A stretch of 64,000 nucleotides of DNA from Bryobacterales bacterium (GCA_003167495.1 PMSX01000187.1:1-64000), one strand, 5' to 3'; counted from the first letter of the stretch, positions 44,092 through 53,530 are shown. Notes: generated by a model not told the origin, from the letters alone. Numbers and translations: made by a program.

Positions 44092-45669
44092 ATGGAGCCT
44101 TCGTGTGTTCGCCAAGACGAAATTCCCGGGACCAGCGCGCTTTTCGCCGATTATTTATACCGGTTCGACAAGCTAACCTCCTTTTTCCCTTATAGTTCGT
44201 GGCAGACAGACGGCGTGGCGGCCGCAGCGGCGTCATTAGCATTTCCGGCGGCGCGGCGTGCGCAAATTGTAACGGCACTGGCCGCGCAGAACGACAATCA
44301 AGAAGCCCTGAACAGGCTGGCACAGCCGAATACGGTCGCCATTGTGGCGGGCCAGCAAGTGGGTTTCCTGCTTGGGCCGGCCTATACGATTTTCAAAGCT
44401 CTTACCGCGGTTCGGCTGGCCGCCCAGTTGAATGAGCAAGGCATTCCGGCTGTGCCGATTTTCTGGCTAGCCACGGAAGATCACGATCTGGCCGAAGTGG
44501 ATCACGCCTGGGTTTTCAACCAAGATGCAACTGCTGCGAAGATCAGTCTGGCGGGCAGTGTAGTGAACGGCGGCCCGGTGGGCGACGTTGTACTCAACCA
44601 AGTTCCTCTGGCCGAACTGCGCGAGGCTCTCGGCGATCTTCCTTTTGCGGACGACGTGTTGAAGGAAGTGGCGGCCGCCTATCAGCCCGGCGCCACCATG
44701 GGCTTTGCGTTCCGCAAGCTGCTGGAACAAACACTCAAAGGCTTGGGATTACTTTTCTTGGATCCGATGGCCGAGCCCATTCGTGAAGTGGCCGCGCCTT
44801 TCTTGAGTGAGGCGGCGAAGCGGGTTCCGGAGTTGCTGGCTGCGTTGCGCGTTAGGAACGCCGCGATTTCTGAGGCCGGCTATCACACGCAGGTACATAT
44901 TGACGACGATTCATCGCTGTTCTTCCTGCTAAAGAATGGCCGCCGCTGGCCGGTTCGCTGGAAAGACGGGCGATTCAGCACTAAGGATGGATTATGCAAG
45001 CCGTGGGAAATGAGCTCCATGGCATGCCAGCTTTCGCCGAACGCCTTGCTGCGGCCCGTGATGCAGGATTACTTACTGCCCACAGCGAGCTATGTAGCCG
45101 GCCCGGCGGAGATCGCGTACTTGGCGCAGAGCGCGCCGCTTTATGAAGCGCTATTGGGTCGTATGCCAGTGATCTATCCGCGGAACGGCTTTACGCTACT
45201 GGATGCGCGCGCGAGTAAGCTGCTGACGCGGTATGGATTGCGCGTGCAGGATGTGCTCGATCATTACGAGAACGTGAAAGGCGTGCTGGCATCGCGCCTC
45301 GTACCGCCGGCACTCAGTGGACAAATGAAAGCGGCACAAACCTCGGCATCTCAGGCGTTGGCGCAGCTTCAAGGAACCTTGCTTCATTTCGACCCGACGC
45401 TCGAAGCAGCATCGCGAAAGAGCACGGCCAAGATTACTTACCAGTTCGCCAAACTGGAACGCAAGATCGCGCGTGAAACGATGCGCCGCGATGAGCACGC
45501 CACGAAAGACGCGCAGTATCTGGCCAACCTGATTTACCCGCAGCGTCACTTGCAGGAACGCTTCTACTCCATTCTGCCGTTTCTTGCCAAGCATGGGCTC
45601 GATCTGCCGCAGCAACTGCTCAGTCAAATGCAGTTGAGTTGCCCGGATCACATGGTGCGGACGTTTTAG
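44092..45669 (+). CDS. bshC: Bacillithiol biosynthesis cysteine-adding enzyme BshC
   Basis: Catalyses the last step of bacillithiol synthesis, addition of cysteine to glucosaminyl-malate. The 525-residue length is normal. The N-terminal core holds NTVAIVAGQQVGFLLGPAYTIFKALTAVRLA and FWLATEDHDLAEVDH, both strongly conserved in BshC. The later part has the LRPVMQDYLLPTASYVAGPAEIAYLAQ region and a coiled-coil near residues 400-470. Presence implies bacillithiol as the low-molecular-weight thiol here, as known for some Acidobacteriota. BshA and BshB are not in the window. Divergently placed from cyaY. Confidence 0.93.
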   Translation: MEPSCVRQDEIPGTSALFADYLYRFDKLTSFFPYSSWQTDGVAAAAASLAFPAARRAQIVTALAAQNDNQEALNRLAQPNTVAIVAGQQVGFLLGPAYTIFKALTAVRLAAQLNEQGIPAVPIFWLATEDHDLAEVDHAWVFNQDATAAKISLAGSVVNGGPVGDVVLNQVPLAELREALGDLPFADDVLKEVAAAYQPGATMGFAFRKLLEQTLKGLGLLFLDPMAEPIREVAAPFLSEAAKRVPELLAALRVRNAAISEAGYHTQVHIDDDSSLFFLLKNGRRWPVRWKDGRFSTKDGLCKPWEMSSMACQLSPNALLRPVMQDYLLPTASYVAGPAEIAYLAQSAPLYEALLGRMPVIYPRNGFTLLDARASKLLTRYGLRVQDVLDHYENVKGVLASRLVPPALSGQMKAAQTSASQALAQLQGTLLHFDPTLEAASRKSTAKITYQFAKLERKIARETMRRDEHATKDAQYLANLIYPQRHLQERFYSILPFLAKHGLDLPQQLLSQMQLSCPDHMVRTF

Positions 45670-46016
45670 ATTGACGCTCTCTGAAAGAGACCAAAGTGGC
45701 GTGACGAACGAGGCTAGGTCGCTGACGCTCCCCGCTCGGTTTCGCGATTGGGTGGGTTTCGGATTTGTCGCGAATTCCCTGCAATATTAAGTTTTCAACC
45801 TCTTTGGCCCGCTGGGCCATCCCTACGGATGAAAATGGGTGGCCCAAGAGACACGACTGCCGTTCCCGAAAAAGACCTGCAATATTAGGTTTTCAAAGAA
45901 CTGTGGGCCGACGCTTCGAACACCTGGCGGCGAGAAAGAATTGGCGCGTACCTCGAGAAGTATTTTCGAGCAAACAACCGTGGGCGGCGAGAAAGAATCG
46001 GCGCCCTATTGCGTCT
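45670..46016. repeat. Repeat-rich gap between bshC and the GPxTxEGK gene
   Basis: No gene is supported here. It holds a direct repeat of 21 bp with one mismatch (45778-45798 and 45876-45896, CCTGCAATATTAAGTTTTCA type) and a second direct repeat (45926-45947 and 45983-46004, core GGCGGCGAGAAAGAA). A 31-bp stretch (45714-45744) recurs with three mismatches at 59234-59264. This looks like an accumulation site of small dispersed repeats. Confidence 0.75.
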
Positions 46017-46757
46017 CTAGGCGGCGGCCTCCTTGGTTTGCCGCATTTCTACCGCCTCAGTGAGGGCTTCTTTGAGGAATTTTTCCTGCTGAGCGGGGGT
46101 GAGGCGGCGCAGGTAGGCAGCGAAGCGGTCTTTTGAAAAATCAAACCCAACGCCGGGGATTTTTGAGAGTGGCTGTTTGCGATGCTGCGCGAGGAGAGCG
46201 GCTTTGGCAGCTTCGGCGAGAGTTTCTTCTTCTCGCGCTTTGCGCGCGCATTGTAGGCGTTGTAGTTCGGCGGTTTCGCGCTCGCGGCGGCGGACGAGGC
46301 GGTTTTCCTGGAGCTGAAGATTGCGAAGTTCCTTTTCGTGGAGGCGGCGCACGTGCATTTCGAGCGCCGTCTGGGCTTCGGGTTCGGCGTAGGAGGGATT
46401 GTCTGCCACGAACTCTAAGCTCCCGGTGGCGAGGATAGCGAGTTCGAGGCCAGGGATGTGGTTGAGACGCCAACGGGTATCGGCAATGGATTGGACGAGG
46501 GCGGATTCTTCCGGGCCGACGGGTTGGAACTGCGTTTCATACGACTCGATGTGGGCGTAGTAGCGGACGTGGTCGTCATTAGCGAAGAGGACGGTGTTGC
46601 CGGTGAGGCCACACTTGACAGCGTTGAGGCGGGATTTTGCCTTGCCCTCCGGGGTCACAGGTCCGCAGGATTTTTTGGCATTCTCGCGGTTGGCTGCGAG
46701 GCGGGCGGCGGAGATGGTATCTGGTGTTTCGGGCGCGGTGTTTTTGATTTCGGACAT
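46017..46757 (-). CDS. GPxTxEGK-family protein, copy 2
   Basis: A 246-residue protein. The motif CGPVTPEGKAKSRLNAVKCG near residues 31-50 matches the plus-strand gene at 21386. The rest is largely helical and charged, with a strong coiled-coil tendency (LRNLQLQENRLVRRRERETAELQR) and a conserved-looking tail LRRLTPAQQEKFLKEAL. The ATG 46757 was chosen because AGGAG stands five to nine bases upstream; the open frame continues another 129 codons into sequence that overlaps the histidine kinase start on the other strand. Unknown function; the EGK motif may be a nucleic-acid-binding element, but that is a guess. Confidence 0.72.
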   Translation of the reverse strand: MSEIKNTAPETPDTISAARLAANRENAKKSCGPVTPEGKAKSRLNAVKCGLTGNTVLFANDDHVRYYAHIESYETQFQPVGPEESALVQSIADTRWRLNHIPGLELAILATGSLEFVADNPSYAEPEAQTALEMHVRRLHEKELRNLQLQENRLVRRRERETAELQRLQCARKAREEETLAEAAKAALLAQHRKQPLSKIPGVGFDFSKDRFAAYLRRLTPAQQEKFLKEALTEAVEMRQTKEAAA

Positions 46758-47076
46758 GATGACTCCTGTTTTTTGAAAGTGACAAAGAGGCCTGTGGGAC
46801 AAGGGGGAAGGCTCCAGCACCTTGATCGCGCGCAAGTTCTGCTCTCGATCCTTATTTTGTCTGGGCGGGAAGTGAGGTGGAGATGGCTGAAGCTGGGGTG
46901 GTTTGTAGGTGATTGATAAAAAGGGGGTTGGGGGACCAAATAAATTTGGTTTGGCTGTGATCGAGTTTTCCACGGTTCCATGCTCAGGATTTTTTGCCTT
47001 AGGAGTTAGCGTAAACTGAGGGGCGACGCAACCGCTAAATTTACTCACGTCTCGACTTGCGCTGCTCCGGGCGGTT
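46758..47076. promoter_or_regulatory. Divergent promoter gap with a perfect inverted repeat
   Basis: Gap of 319 bp between two divergent genes. It is G-rich on the plus strand between 46860 and 46935. It holds the perfect palindrome ACCAAATAAATTTGGT at 46935-46950 (7-bp arms, 2-bp centre), well placed upstream of the kinase gene to be an operator. No -35/-10 pair is convincing and no small gene is seen. Confidence 0.45.
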
Positions 47077-50000
47077 TTGCCGCTAGCGGTAGGGGCGTTC
47101 TTCCCCTTGTCCGCTGCTCTTTCACCAGAATCCGGCTCGTTCATTTTCCAAACCTACACACCGAAGGTCTACGGCGCAAATCCCCAAAACTGGGCCATTG
47201 TGCAAGATTCGCGCGGTGTCATGTACTTTGGCAATACACATGGAGTCCTGGAATTCGATGGCGTCTTCTGGCGTTTGATCCCGCTCAGTTCCCAATCGGC
47301 TGTGCGTTCTTTGGCTATGGATGCGCACGGCCGAATCTATGTGGGTGGCCGAGGTGAATTCGGCTATCTCGAACCGGATGCGCATGGTAGTACGCATTTC
47401 GTTTCCATCGAAGTTCCGAAAGCCGACGATAATTTTCTCGATGTCTGGAATGTTGTCCCCACTTCGGCGGGTGTTTACTTCGGCACAGACTACAAAATTT
47501 TCTTCCGATCAAACAGCGGGCAAATCAAAGTTTGGCGAGCCATGAAGCGTTTTGGGCGCATTTTTGCCGCTCACGGAGAGCTCTTTGCCGCCGTGGTTGA
47601 CGACGGCTTGCGCCGTCTCGAAGGCGAAGACTTCGTTGCGGGTCCGCGGGGAGATTTCGCAGCCATCGGCGCACGGCTGGCCTTCGCTTCGGGTGAGCAT
47701 CCGCTGCTGGCAGGGCGGCACGCGCTGTTCAACTTTACGTCAAGTGAGATTGTGCCCTTTGTCAATGGTGCGCGTGATTACAGTCACGAGAATGAGGCCT
47801 ACTCCATACGGCAGTTGTCAAATGGGGACATCGCGGTAGGCACCAGGACTGGGGGACTCGTTCTGCTCAACCGGCAGGGCGACCTCGAGCGGATAATCCG
47901 CAAAGACTCTGGGCTTGTCAGCGATTGGGTCACAGCTATTTATGAAGACCCCCAGCACGCCATCTGGCTTGCAACCGACAACGGATTGGTGAGGTTTGCA
48001 ACTGGGCTTTCGACCTTTGGCGAACCTCAGGGTATTCAGGGCCCTGTGATTTGCGAGGCGCGTTTTGCCGGCACTCTGTATGCCGGTACAACGAAGGGGC
48101 TCTTTCGCATGCGTGCGTCGTCCGGCGCAGAACCCACTTTTGAAGAAATCAAAGACCTCCACGATCAGGTTTTCGTGCTGGCTGCTCACGGCGGCGAGCT
48201 TTTTGCAGGAGGCGAACACGGACTCTATGTCGTTGCCGGCGGCAAAGCAAAAGCCATGCCTGACACAAACGGGGTGGTGTACGACCTTAGCTCCTCCCGC
48301 CGCGACCCCGGGATTTTGTATAGCGCTGGAGAGGGCGGCGTGCGCAGATGGCAACGCGTCGGACACGCGTGGAAATCCGCCGAGCCTGTCGGCGTAAAGG
48401 GGCAGGAATTCCGCTCTGTTGTGGAAGATTCCGATGGCACGGTTTGGTCCACTAACAGTCTTTCCATCTGGCATATCAATTTCTCCTCAGATCGGGTTCA
48501 AGAGTTCAAGTCTTCCGACAGCACACTCTCCCGCTTCAAGTCTGCTTATCTCTTTCGCGGCCATGTCGTCTTCGCTACGGATAAGGGCCTGCTGCAATTT
48601 TCTGAAAAAACAGGCCGATTTGAAAGCGATAACGAACTCGGTCCGCAATACGCCGACGGTAGCAGAGATGTTTTCCTCGTCGGTGAAGCCGCCGGAAATG
48701 TCTGGGTTACCGGAAATGGCTATCATCATCTTCTCGAGAATACGGTTCAGGGATTTCGCCCTTTTGCCGCGCCGCTCGTGCAAGCCAATGTGGATGAACT
48801 GTACACGATCTTTCTAGATCTCGACGGAACGTGCTGGGCGTCCGCAGAAAGCGGCATTCTTTATCGTCTCGAAAAGCTGGATCTCAAGGAACTGCGCCGT
48901 CCGGTACCGACTCTGTTGCGACGCGTTTCCGCCATTGGCCGAAAGGAGGCGTTCTACGAAGGCGATCTGCCCCTTCCCTCCGCACCCCTCCTGCAATCTC
49001 GCGACGACGCATTGCGCTTCGAATTTGCCGCGCCTTTTTACGATGCCCCCGCCGCGCTCGAGTACCAATTTCAATTGGATGGTAACGACAAGAAGTGGTC
49101 GGATTGGACAAAGGAAACCCATAAGGAATACACGAACCTGTCTGAAGGTGAGTATCGTTTTCACGTGCGCGTGCGTGATCCCCATGGAACGCTGGGTGGA
49201 GAAACCGTCTTCAGCTTTACCATCCCTCCGCCCTGGTATCGATCATGGATGGCGTATGCGCTTTACGCGGCGCTGCTGTACTGGGCATTCCGGTTCTGGC
49301 GGCTTCTGCGGGAGCGCGAGAGATCCCGGCTCCGCGAAATGGAATTACGTGCCGAAACAGCAGCGGCCCAAGCGCAGGTCCTGCAAGCGGAGAACGACCG
49401 CAAGAGGAACGTTGAGATACTCAGCGAGATCGGAAAGGAGATCACCGCCTCGCTGGATTTCGACACCATCATTCTTAGGCTGCACGAGCGGGTCAACCGG
49501 ATAGTGGACGCCGGCATCTTCGGGGTAGGCCTCTATCACCCGGAGAAAAACCTCATCGAATACCGCCTTGTCACTGAGAACGGCAAACGCTGCGCGCCTT
49601 ACACTCGCGACACCAGGGACAAGAATCAGTTCGCCGTCTGGTGTATCGACAACCGCAAACCGCTCCTGATCAATGATGCCGCCGTCGAGTACGGGAAGTA
49701 TATTTCCGCCTATGAGCCCGAAAGGCTCTCTCTGGAAGACGGCACGCCCGCCCAGCCGCCCGCCTCGATGATCTATCTGCCACTGGTCGCGCAGGACCGG
49801 GTTCTGGGCGTGCTCAGGATTCAAAGCTTCAAGAAGAACACCTACCCAGAACAGCATTTTAGTCTGCTCGAAAGCCTGGCCGCCTACACCACAATCGCGC
49901 TCGTCAATGCGCGCCTTTTCGAAGAGGTCCGCCAAGCCCGCGCCGCGGCCGAGCAAGCGGACGAAGCCAAGAGCTCCTTCCTCTCGACAGTCAGCCATGA

Positions 50001-51381
50001 GCTGCGCACACCGTTGACTTCTGTGCTTGGGTTTGCCAAGATCATCCGACGCCGCCTAGACGAACGCCTTTTCCCCCTCATTCCCGAGAACGACAAGAAG
50101 ATTCTGCAGACCAAGCGGCAGGTCATGGAGAATCTCGATGTGGTTGTGAGCGAAGGGGAGCGGCTGACCAAGCTCATTAACGATGTGCTCGATCTGGCCA
50201 AGATCCAAGCGGGCAAGATCAGTTGGAACATGGCAACGGTCTCCGTTTCCGCCGTTATCGACCGCGCAATCGCGGCCACCTCTTTGCTGTTCGAGGCCAA
50301 GAAACTGACCCTGTCACGAAACTTCGAGCCGGACCTACCCACCATCACCGGCGACAGCGACCGCCTCATTCAGGTGGTAATTAACCTGATCTCGAATGCC
50401 GTGAAGTTTACTGACACCGGTACGGTTACCTGCGCGGCCAGTCTGGGCGATGGCGAGTTGGTGCTGAGCGTAACCGACTGTGGCATCGGCATCAGGCCCG
50501 AGGATCAGCCGAAAGTCTTCGAGAAATTCAAGCAGGTGGGCGACACGCTGACCGACAAGCCCGAAGGCACGGGGCTAGGCCTCCCGATTTCCAAGGAGAT
50601 TGTTGAGCACCATGGAGGCCGCATGTGGGTGGAGAGCGAAATCGGCAAGGGCAGCACATTCTTTTTCACTCTTCCGGTAGCGACGGCCTCAATGGCTACC
50701 GGAGCGCCTGTCCCGCGCGGCCTCGACGTTGAATCGCTGGCCCACCAGTTACGCGACAACGTGGACAGCCACCAGCCCCGGCCGCGGTCTGTCCTGGTGG
50801 TTGACGACGACCCCAATATCCGCTCCGCGCTGCAGCAGGAATTCACCGAATCCGGCTACGCCGTACGGCTTGCCGAGGATGGCCGCAAGGCGCTGGCTCT
50901 CATTGGCGAGGAGACTCCCGGCATTGTTATCCTCGACGTGATGATGCCCGAGATGAACGGCTTCGATGTGGCGGCTGTGCTGAAGAACAATCCCGCTACG
51001 ACGGACATCCCAATCATTATTTTGTCGATTTTGGAGGATAAAGAGCGCGGCTTCCATGTCGGGGTAGACCGCTATCTGAATAAGCCCATCGATACGGTTT
51101 CGCTATTTCGCGAAGTGGGTATCCTGCTCGACCAGGGCAAATCTAAGAAAAAAGTCATGGTGGTGGACGAGGACGCATCCACCCTCCGCACCCTAGTCGA
51201 GGTTTTGCAGGCATGTGGCTATCATGTCGTCCAATCCAATGGCACCGAACTGGTGGCCGACGCGGTCTCCGGCAAACCGGACGTAATTATTTTGAGTTCT
51301 CTGATTTCCAATAAGCCCGGCGTCCAATCTCTCCGACTCGAGAAAGGTCTCGAGAACGTGCAATTTCTCATTTACCAGTAG
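47077..51381 (+). CDS. Giant hybrid histidine kinase: propeller sensor, Y_Y_Y, GAF, kinase, receiver and pseudo-receiver
   Basis: A 1434-residue one-protein two-component system. Order: signal sequence; two seven-bladed Reg_prop-type propellers (about 30-640); a Y_Y_Y domain (about 645-720, FEFAAPFYDAPAALEYQ); one membrane helix (about 722-742); coiled coil; GAF (about 795-950); HisKA with His974 in STVSHELRTPL; ATPase with NLISNAVKF, DCGIGI and GTGLGLPIS; a receiver with Asp1287 in LDVMMPEMNG; and a last receiver-like domain in which the phosphorylated Asp is lost (IILSSLISN). A TTG start at 47077 is the first usable one; the frame is open upstream to 47020. Related systems sense polysaccharide fragments in the periplasm. 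The response regulator gene follows. Confidence 0.88.
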   Translation: MPLAVGAFFPLSAALSPESGSFIFQTYTPKVYGANPQNWAIVQDSRGVMYFGNTHGVLEFDGVFWRLIPLSSQSAVRSLAMDAHGRIYVGGRGEFGYLEPDAHGSTHFVSIEVPKADDNFLDVWNVVPTSAGVYFGTDYKIFFRSNSGQIKVWRAMKRFGRIFAAHGELFAAVVDDGLRRLEGEDFVAGPRGDFAAIGARLAFASGEHPLLAGRHALFNFTSSEIVPFVNGARDYSHENEAYSIRQLSNGDIAVGTRTGGLVLLNRQGDLERIIRKDSGLVSDWVTAIYEDPQHAIWLATDNGLVRFATGLSTFGEPQGIQGPVICEARFAGTLYAGTTKGLFRMRASSGAEPTFEEIKDLHDQVFVLAAHGGELFAGGEHGLYVVAGGKAKAMPDTNGVVYDLSSSRRDPGILYSAGEGGVRRWQRVGHAWKSAEPVGVKGQEFRSVVEDSDGTVWSTNSLSIWHINFSSDRVQEFKSSDSTLSRFKSAYLFRGHVVFATDKGLLQFSEKTGRFESDNELGPQYADGSRDVFLVGEAAGNVWVTGNGYHHLLENTVQGFRPFAAPLVQANVDELYTIFLDLDGTCWASAESGILYRLEKLDLKELRRPVPTLLRRVSAIGRKEAFYEGDLPLPSAPLLQSRDDALRFEFAAPFYDAPAALEYQFQLDGNDKKWSDWTKETHKEYTNLSEGEYRFHVRVRDPHGTLGGETVFSFTIPPPWYRSWMAYALYAALLYWAFRFWRLLRERERSRLREMELRAETAAAQAQVLQAENDRKRNVEILSEIGKEITASLDFDTIILRLHERVNRIVDAGIFGVGLYHPEKNLIEYRLVTENGKRCAPYTRDTRDKNQFAVWCIDNRKPLLINDAAVEYGKYISAYEPERLSLEDGTPAQPPASMIYLPLVAQDRVLGVLRIQSFKKNTYPEQHFSLLESLAAYTTIALVNARLFEEVRQARAAAEQADEAKSSFLSTVSHELRTPLTSVLGFAKIIRRRLDERLFPLIPENDKKILQTKRQVMENLDVVVSEGERLTKLINDVLDLAKIQAGKISWNMATVSVSAVIDRAIAATSLLFEAKKLTLSRNFEPDLPTITGDSDRLIQVVINLISNAVKFTDTGTVTCAASLGDGELVLSVTDCGIGIRPEDQPKVFEKFKQVGDTLTDKPEGTGLGLPISKEIVEHHGGRMWVESEIGKGSTFFFTLPVATASMATGAPVPRGLDVESLAHQLRDNVDSHQPRPRSVLVVDDDPNIRSALQQEFTESGYAVRLAEDGRKALALIGEETPGIVILDVMMPEMNGFDVAAVLKNNPATTDIPIIILSILEDKERGFHVGVDRYLNKPIDTVSLFREVGILLDQGKSKKKVMVVDEDASTLRTLVEVLQACGYHVVQSNGTELVADAVSGKPDVIILSSLISNKPGVQSLRLEKGLENVQFLIYQ

Positions 51382-51390
51382 AGAATAACC

Positions 51391-51762
51391 ATGAAGATTC
51401 TGATTGTCGACGACGAGCCGCATTTGCGCACGCTGATCCAGCAGACACTGGAGGAACTTGAGGACGAGGGCGTCGAACTGCTCACCGCCGGCAACGGAGA
51501 AGAGGCGCTCGAAACTATCCGCGAGGAAACCCCCAACCTGGTCTTCCTGGACGTGATGATGCCCAAGAAGAATGGGTTCGACGTTTGCGAGGCAGCGAAG
51601 CACGAACTCGGTCTTACCAATGTCTATATCATCCTGCTCACCGCCAAAGGCCAGGAATTCGACCACCGGCGCGGCGAGGAAGTAGGCGCCGATCTCTACA
51701 TAACCAAACCGTTTGATCCGGACGCGCTGCTAGCAAAGGCTCGCTCCGTTCTGGGAATTTGA
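51391..51762 (+). CDS. Stand-alone CheY-like response regulator
   Basis: A 123-residue single-domain receiver with the full set: Asp7/Asp8 acidic pocket, phosphorylated Asp54 in FLDVMMPKKNG, Thr84 switch residue and Lys106 in YITKPFDPD. It has no DNA-binding or output domain, so it must relay phosphate or bind another protein. It starts nine bases after the hybrid kinase and overlaps, or nearly touches, the GAF-SpoIIE phosphatase gene, so the three form one signalling operon. The phosphatase lacks a receiver of its own, so this protein is a good candidate for its regulator. Confidence 0.93.
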   Translation: MKILIVDDEPHLRTLIQQTLEELEDEGVELLTAGNGEEALETIREETPNLVFLDVMMPKKNGFDVCEAAKHELGLTNVYIILLTAKGQEFDHRRGEEVGADLYITKPFDPDALLAKARSVLGI

Positions 51763-51767
51763 ACGCT

Positions 51768-53318
51768 ATGGCGGCCCTCACCCTGGACGCGCTCATTAAT
51801 CCGAAGGCGGGCGCTTCATCCATGATCGCGGCCTTAGCCGGCGCCATGGGCGGTACGCTGGGCATCGAAGACGCCTCCGGCAAACCGTTGCTTCTTATCG
51901 GTCCGCCGGCGGGGCCAGCCCGCGTGCGGATCGCCCTCGGAGACTGTACTTTGGGTTGGGCCATTGGGCCGCCCGCCAGTGCCGCCGCCATCGCGGCCCT
52001 TCTCACGCATCTGGCGGCCAAGGAATCCGAACGCCGGTCTCTGGCCGCCGAAGTCCTCCACCTCTATCGGGAAGTCCACCTGATTGAGCAGCTCTCGGTA
52101 CAACTCGCCGCTGTTCTTGACGTATCCGCAGTCGGCAAGTCGGCGCTCGACCAGGCGCGGAAGCTCATTGCCGCCTCCCGCGGGGGCGTCCTGGTCATGG
52201 ACGAGCAGTGCGGTCGCCTTCGCCCAGTCGCCTGCTTTGGCGGCGACCAGCCCCCGCTCACGGCGACCTGCCGGCTCACCGCGTCGATCATCGAACGCGG
52301 CATCGCCGAAATCGTAAACGACTGGGAGGCCGACCCTCGCGCTGAGGAATCTGAGGGAGTTATCGGATCGCTGATTTGTGCTCCCCTCCGCGCCAAGCAG
52401 CGCGCTGTCGGCATCATTGCCCTGGCGAACGACGCCGGGACTCCTTATTCGGCCGCCGATCTCAAGTTGCTCAACACGATTGCCATGCAAACCGCGGCCG
52501 CTATCGAAAATACTCTTCTTTGCGTGGAAATGGTGGACGCCGCTCGCAACCGCGAGCAACTCGCTGCGATTCAGCAGGATCTCGAAACGGCAAGCGCCAT
52601 CCAGCACGCGCTCATCCCGCGAATCTTTCCTCCCTTCCCGGAACGGACCGACTTCGACATTCACGCCCAGATGACTGCGGCGCGTTCGGTGGGCGGCGAC
52701 TTCTTCGACTTCTTTCTAATCGATGACGACCGGATCGGTGTAGTAATTGGCGACGTTTCCGGCAAGGGTGTTCCGGCGGCGCTTTACATGGCGGTGACGC
52801 TAACGCATGTCAGGACTATCGCCCAGCAAGGAACGATGCCGGAGGAGTGTCTCCTCGAAGTGAATCGCTTGCTGGTGCGGGAAGAAGTCTCTAGCATGTA
52901 CGCCACTTGTTTCTACGCCATTCTCAACACCCGCAGCGGCGAGTTGTGTTATTGCAGCGCCGGCCACAATCCGCCCTATCTGCTGCGCACGTCCGGCACC
53001 GTCGAGGCGGTTGCCAAGGCCGGCGGTCTTCCTCTCGGAATGTTCGACGGGTTTGGCTACACAAGCGCGTCCGTCTACCTGGCGCCGGGCGATGCGCTCT
53101 TCCTTTACACCGATGGCGTGCCGGAAGGTGCCAACCCGGCGCTCGAAGACTTCACTGACGAGCGACTCGTCGCCAGCCTGAGAGACGGCATGTCACTCCC
53201 GTGCCGGGAGATCATCGATCTCGTAATGCGGGACTTGTTAGCCTTCACTGCCGCTGCCCCGCAATATGACGACATCACCATGCTCGCCGTCCGGATAGCA
53301 CGGCAAACTGGACTTTGA
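51768..53318 (+). CDS. GAF-SpoIIE (RsbU-like) PP2C protein phosphatase
   Basis: A 516-residue protein. About 90 poorly conserved residues come first, then a GAF domain (about 110-255), a linking coiled coil, then the SpoIIE phosphatase (about 290-515) with the metal-binding Asp311 in RSVGGDFFDFF, GDVSGKGVPAALYMA, and DDITMLAVR near the end. Such enzymes dephosphorylate anti-sigma-factor antagonists in partner-switching pathways. No anti-sigma or antagonist gene is in this operon. ATG 51768 was preferred to TTG 51759, which overlaps the regulator gene by four bases. Likely acts downstream of the kinase and regulator upstream. Confidence 0.9.
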   Translation: MAALTLDALINPKAGASSMIAALAGAMGGTLGIEDASGKPLLLIGPPAGPARVRIALGDCTLGWAIGPPASAAAIAALLTHLAAKESERRSLAAEVLHLYREVHLIEQLSVQLAAVLDVSAVGKSALDQARKLIAASRGGVLVMDEQCGRLRPVACFGGDQPPLTATCRLTASIIERGIAEIVNDWEADPRAEESEGVIGSLICAPLRAKQRAVGIIALANDAGTPYSAADLKLLNTIAMQTAAAIENTLLCVEMVDAARNREQLAAIQQDLETASAIQHALIPRIFPPFPERTDFDIHAQMTAARSVGGDFFDFFLIDDDRIGVVIGDVSGKGVPAALYMAVTLTHVRTIAQQGTMPEECLLEVNRLLVREEVSSMYATCFYAILNTRSGELCYCSAGHNPPYLLRTSGTVEAVAKAGGLPLGMFDGFGYTSASVYLAPGDALFLYTDGVPEGANPALEDFTDERLVASLRDGMSLPCREIIDLVMRDLLAFTAAAPQYDDITMLAVRIARQTGL

Positions 53319-53385
53319 GCTGGCCGACACAGGAACCGTCCCGTCACTTAACTCCTCTAGGCTTGAACCGGCGACGTCGCGTCCG

Positions 53386-53530
53386 GCGACTCTCGGCCGT
53401 AGCGCGATGAGGCGGCGAGCAACGCAAAAATGGGGACAGCCAGCACGCGAAGCTTGGGCATACAGCTTCGTATCGGACTGATTTCGGGCGCTGTGGCAGT
53501 CCCCATCTTTGCTTGGTCGAGGGTCGAGAT
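53386..53530. repeat. Dispersed palindromic repeat, copy 2
   Basis: Counterpart of 39734-39891, in the same orientation. The inverted arms match better here (16 of 18 pairs by eye: GCAAAAATGGGGACAGCC against the complement of GGCAGTCCCCATCTTTGC). It stands in the gap between the phosphatase and sigma factor genes. No ORF inside. Confidence 0.85.

Noticed and set aside
46758-47144. Extra 129 N-terminal codons of the GPxTxEGK copy 2 gene.
   Set aside because: They overlap the histidine kinase signal sequence on the other strand, and the internal ATG 46757 has a clear Shine-Dalgarno.
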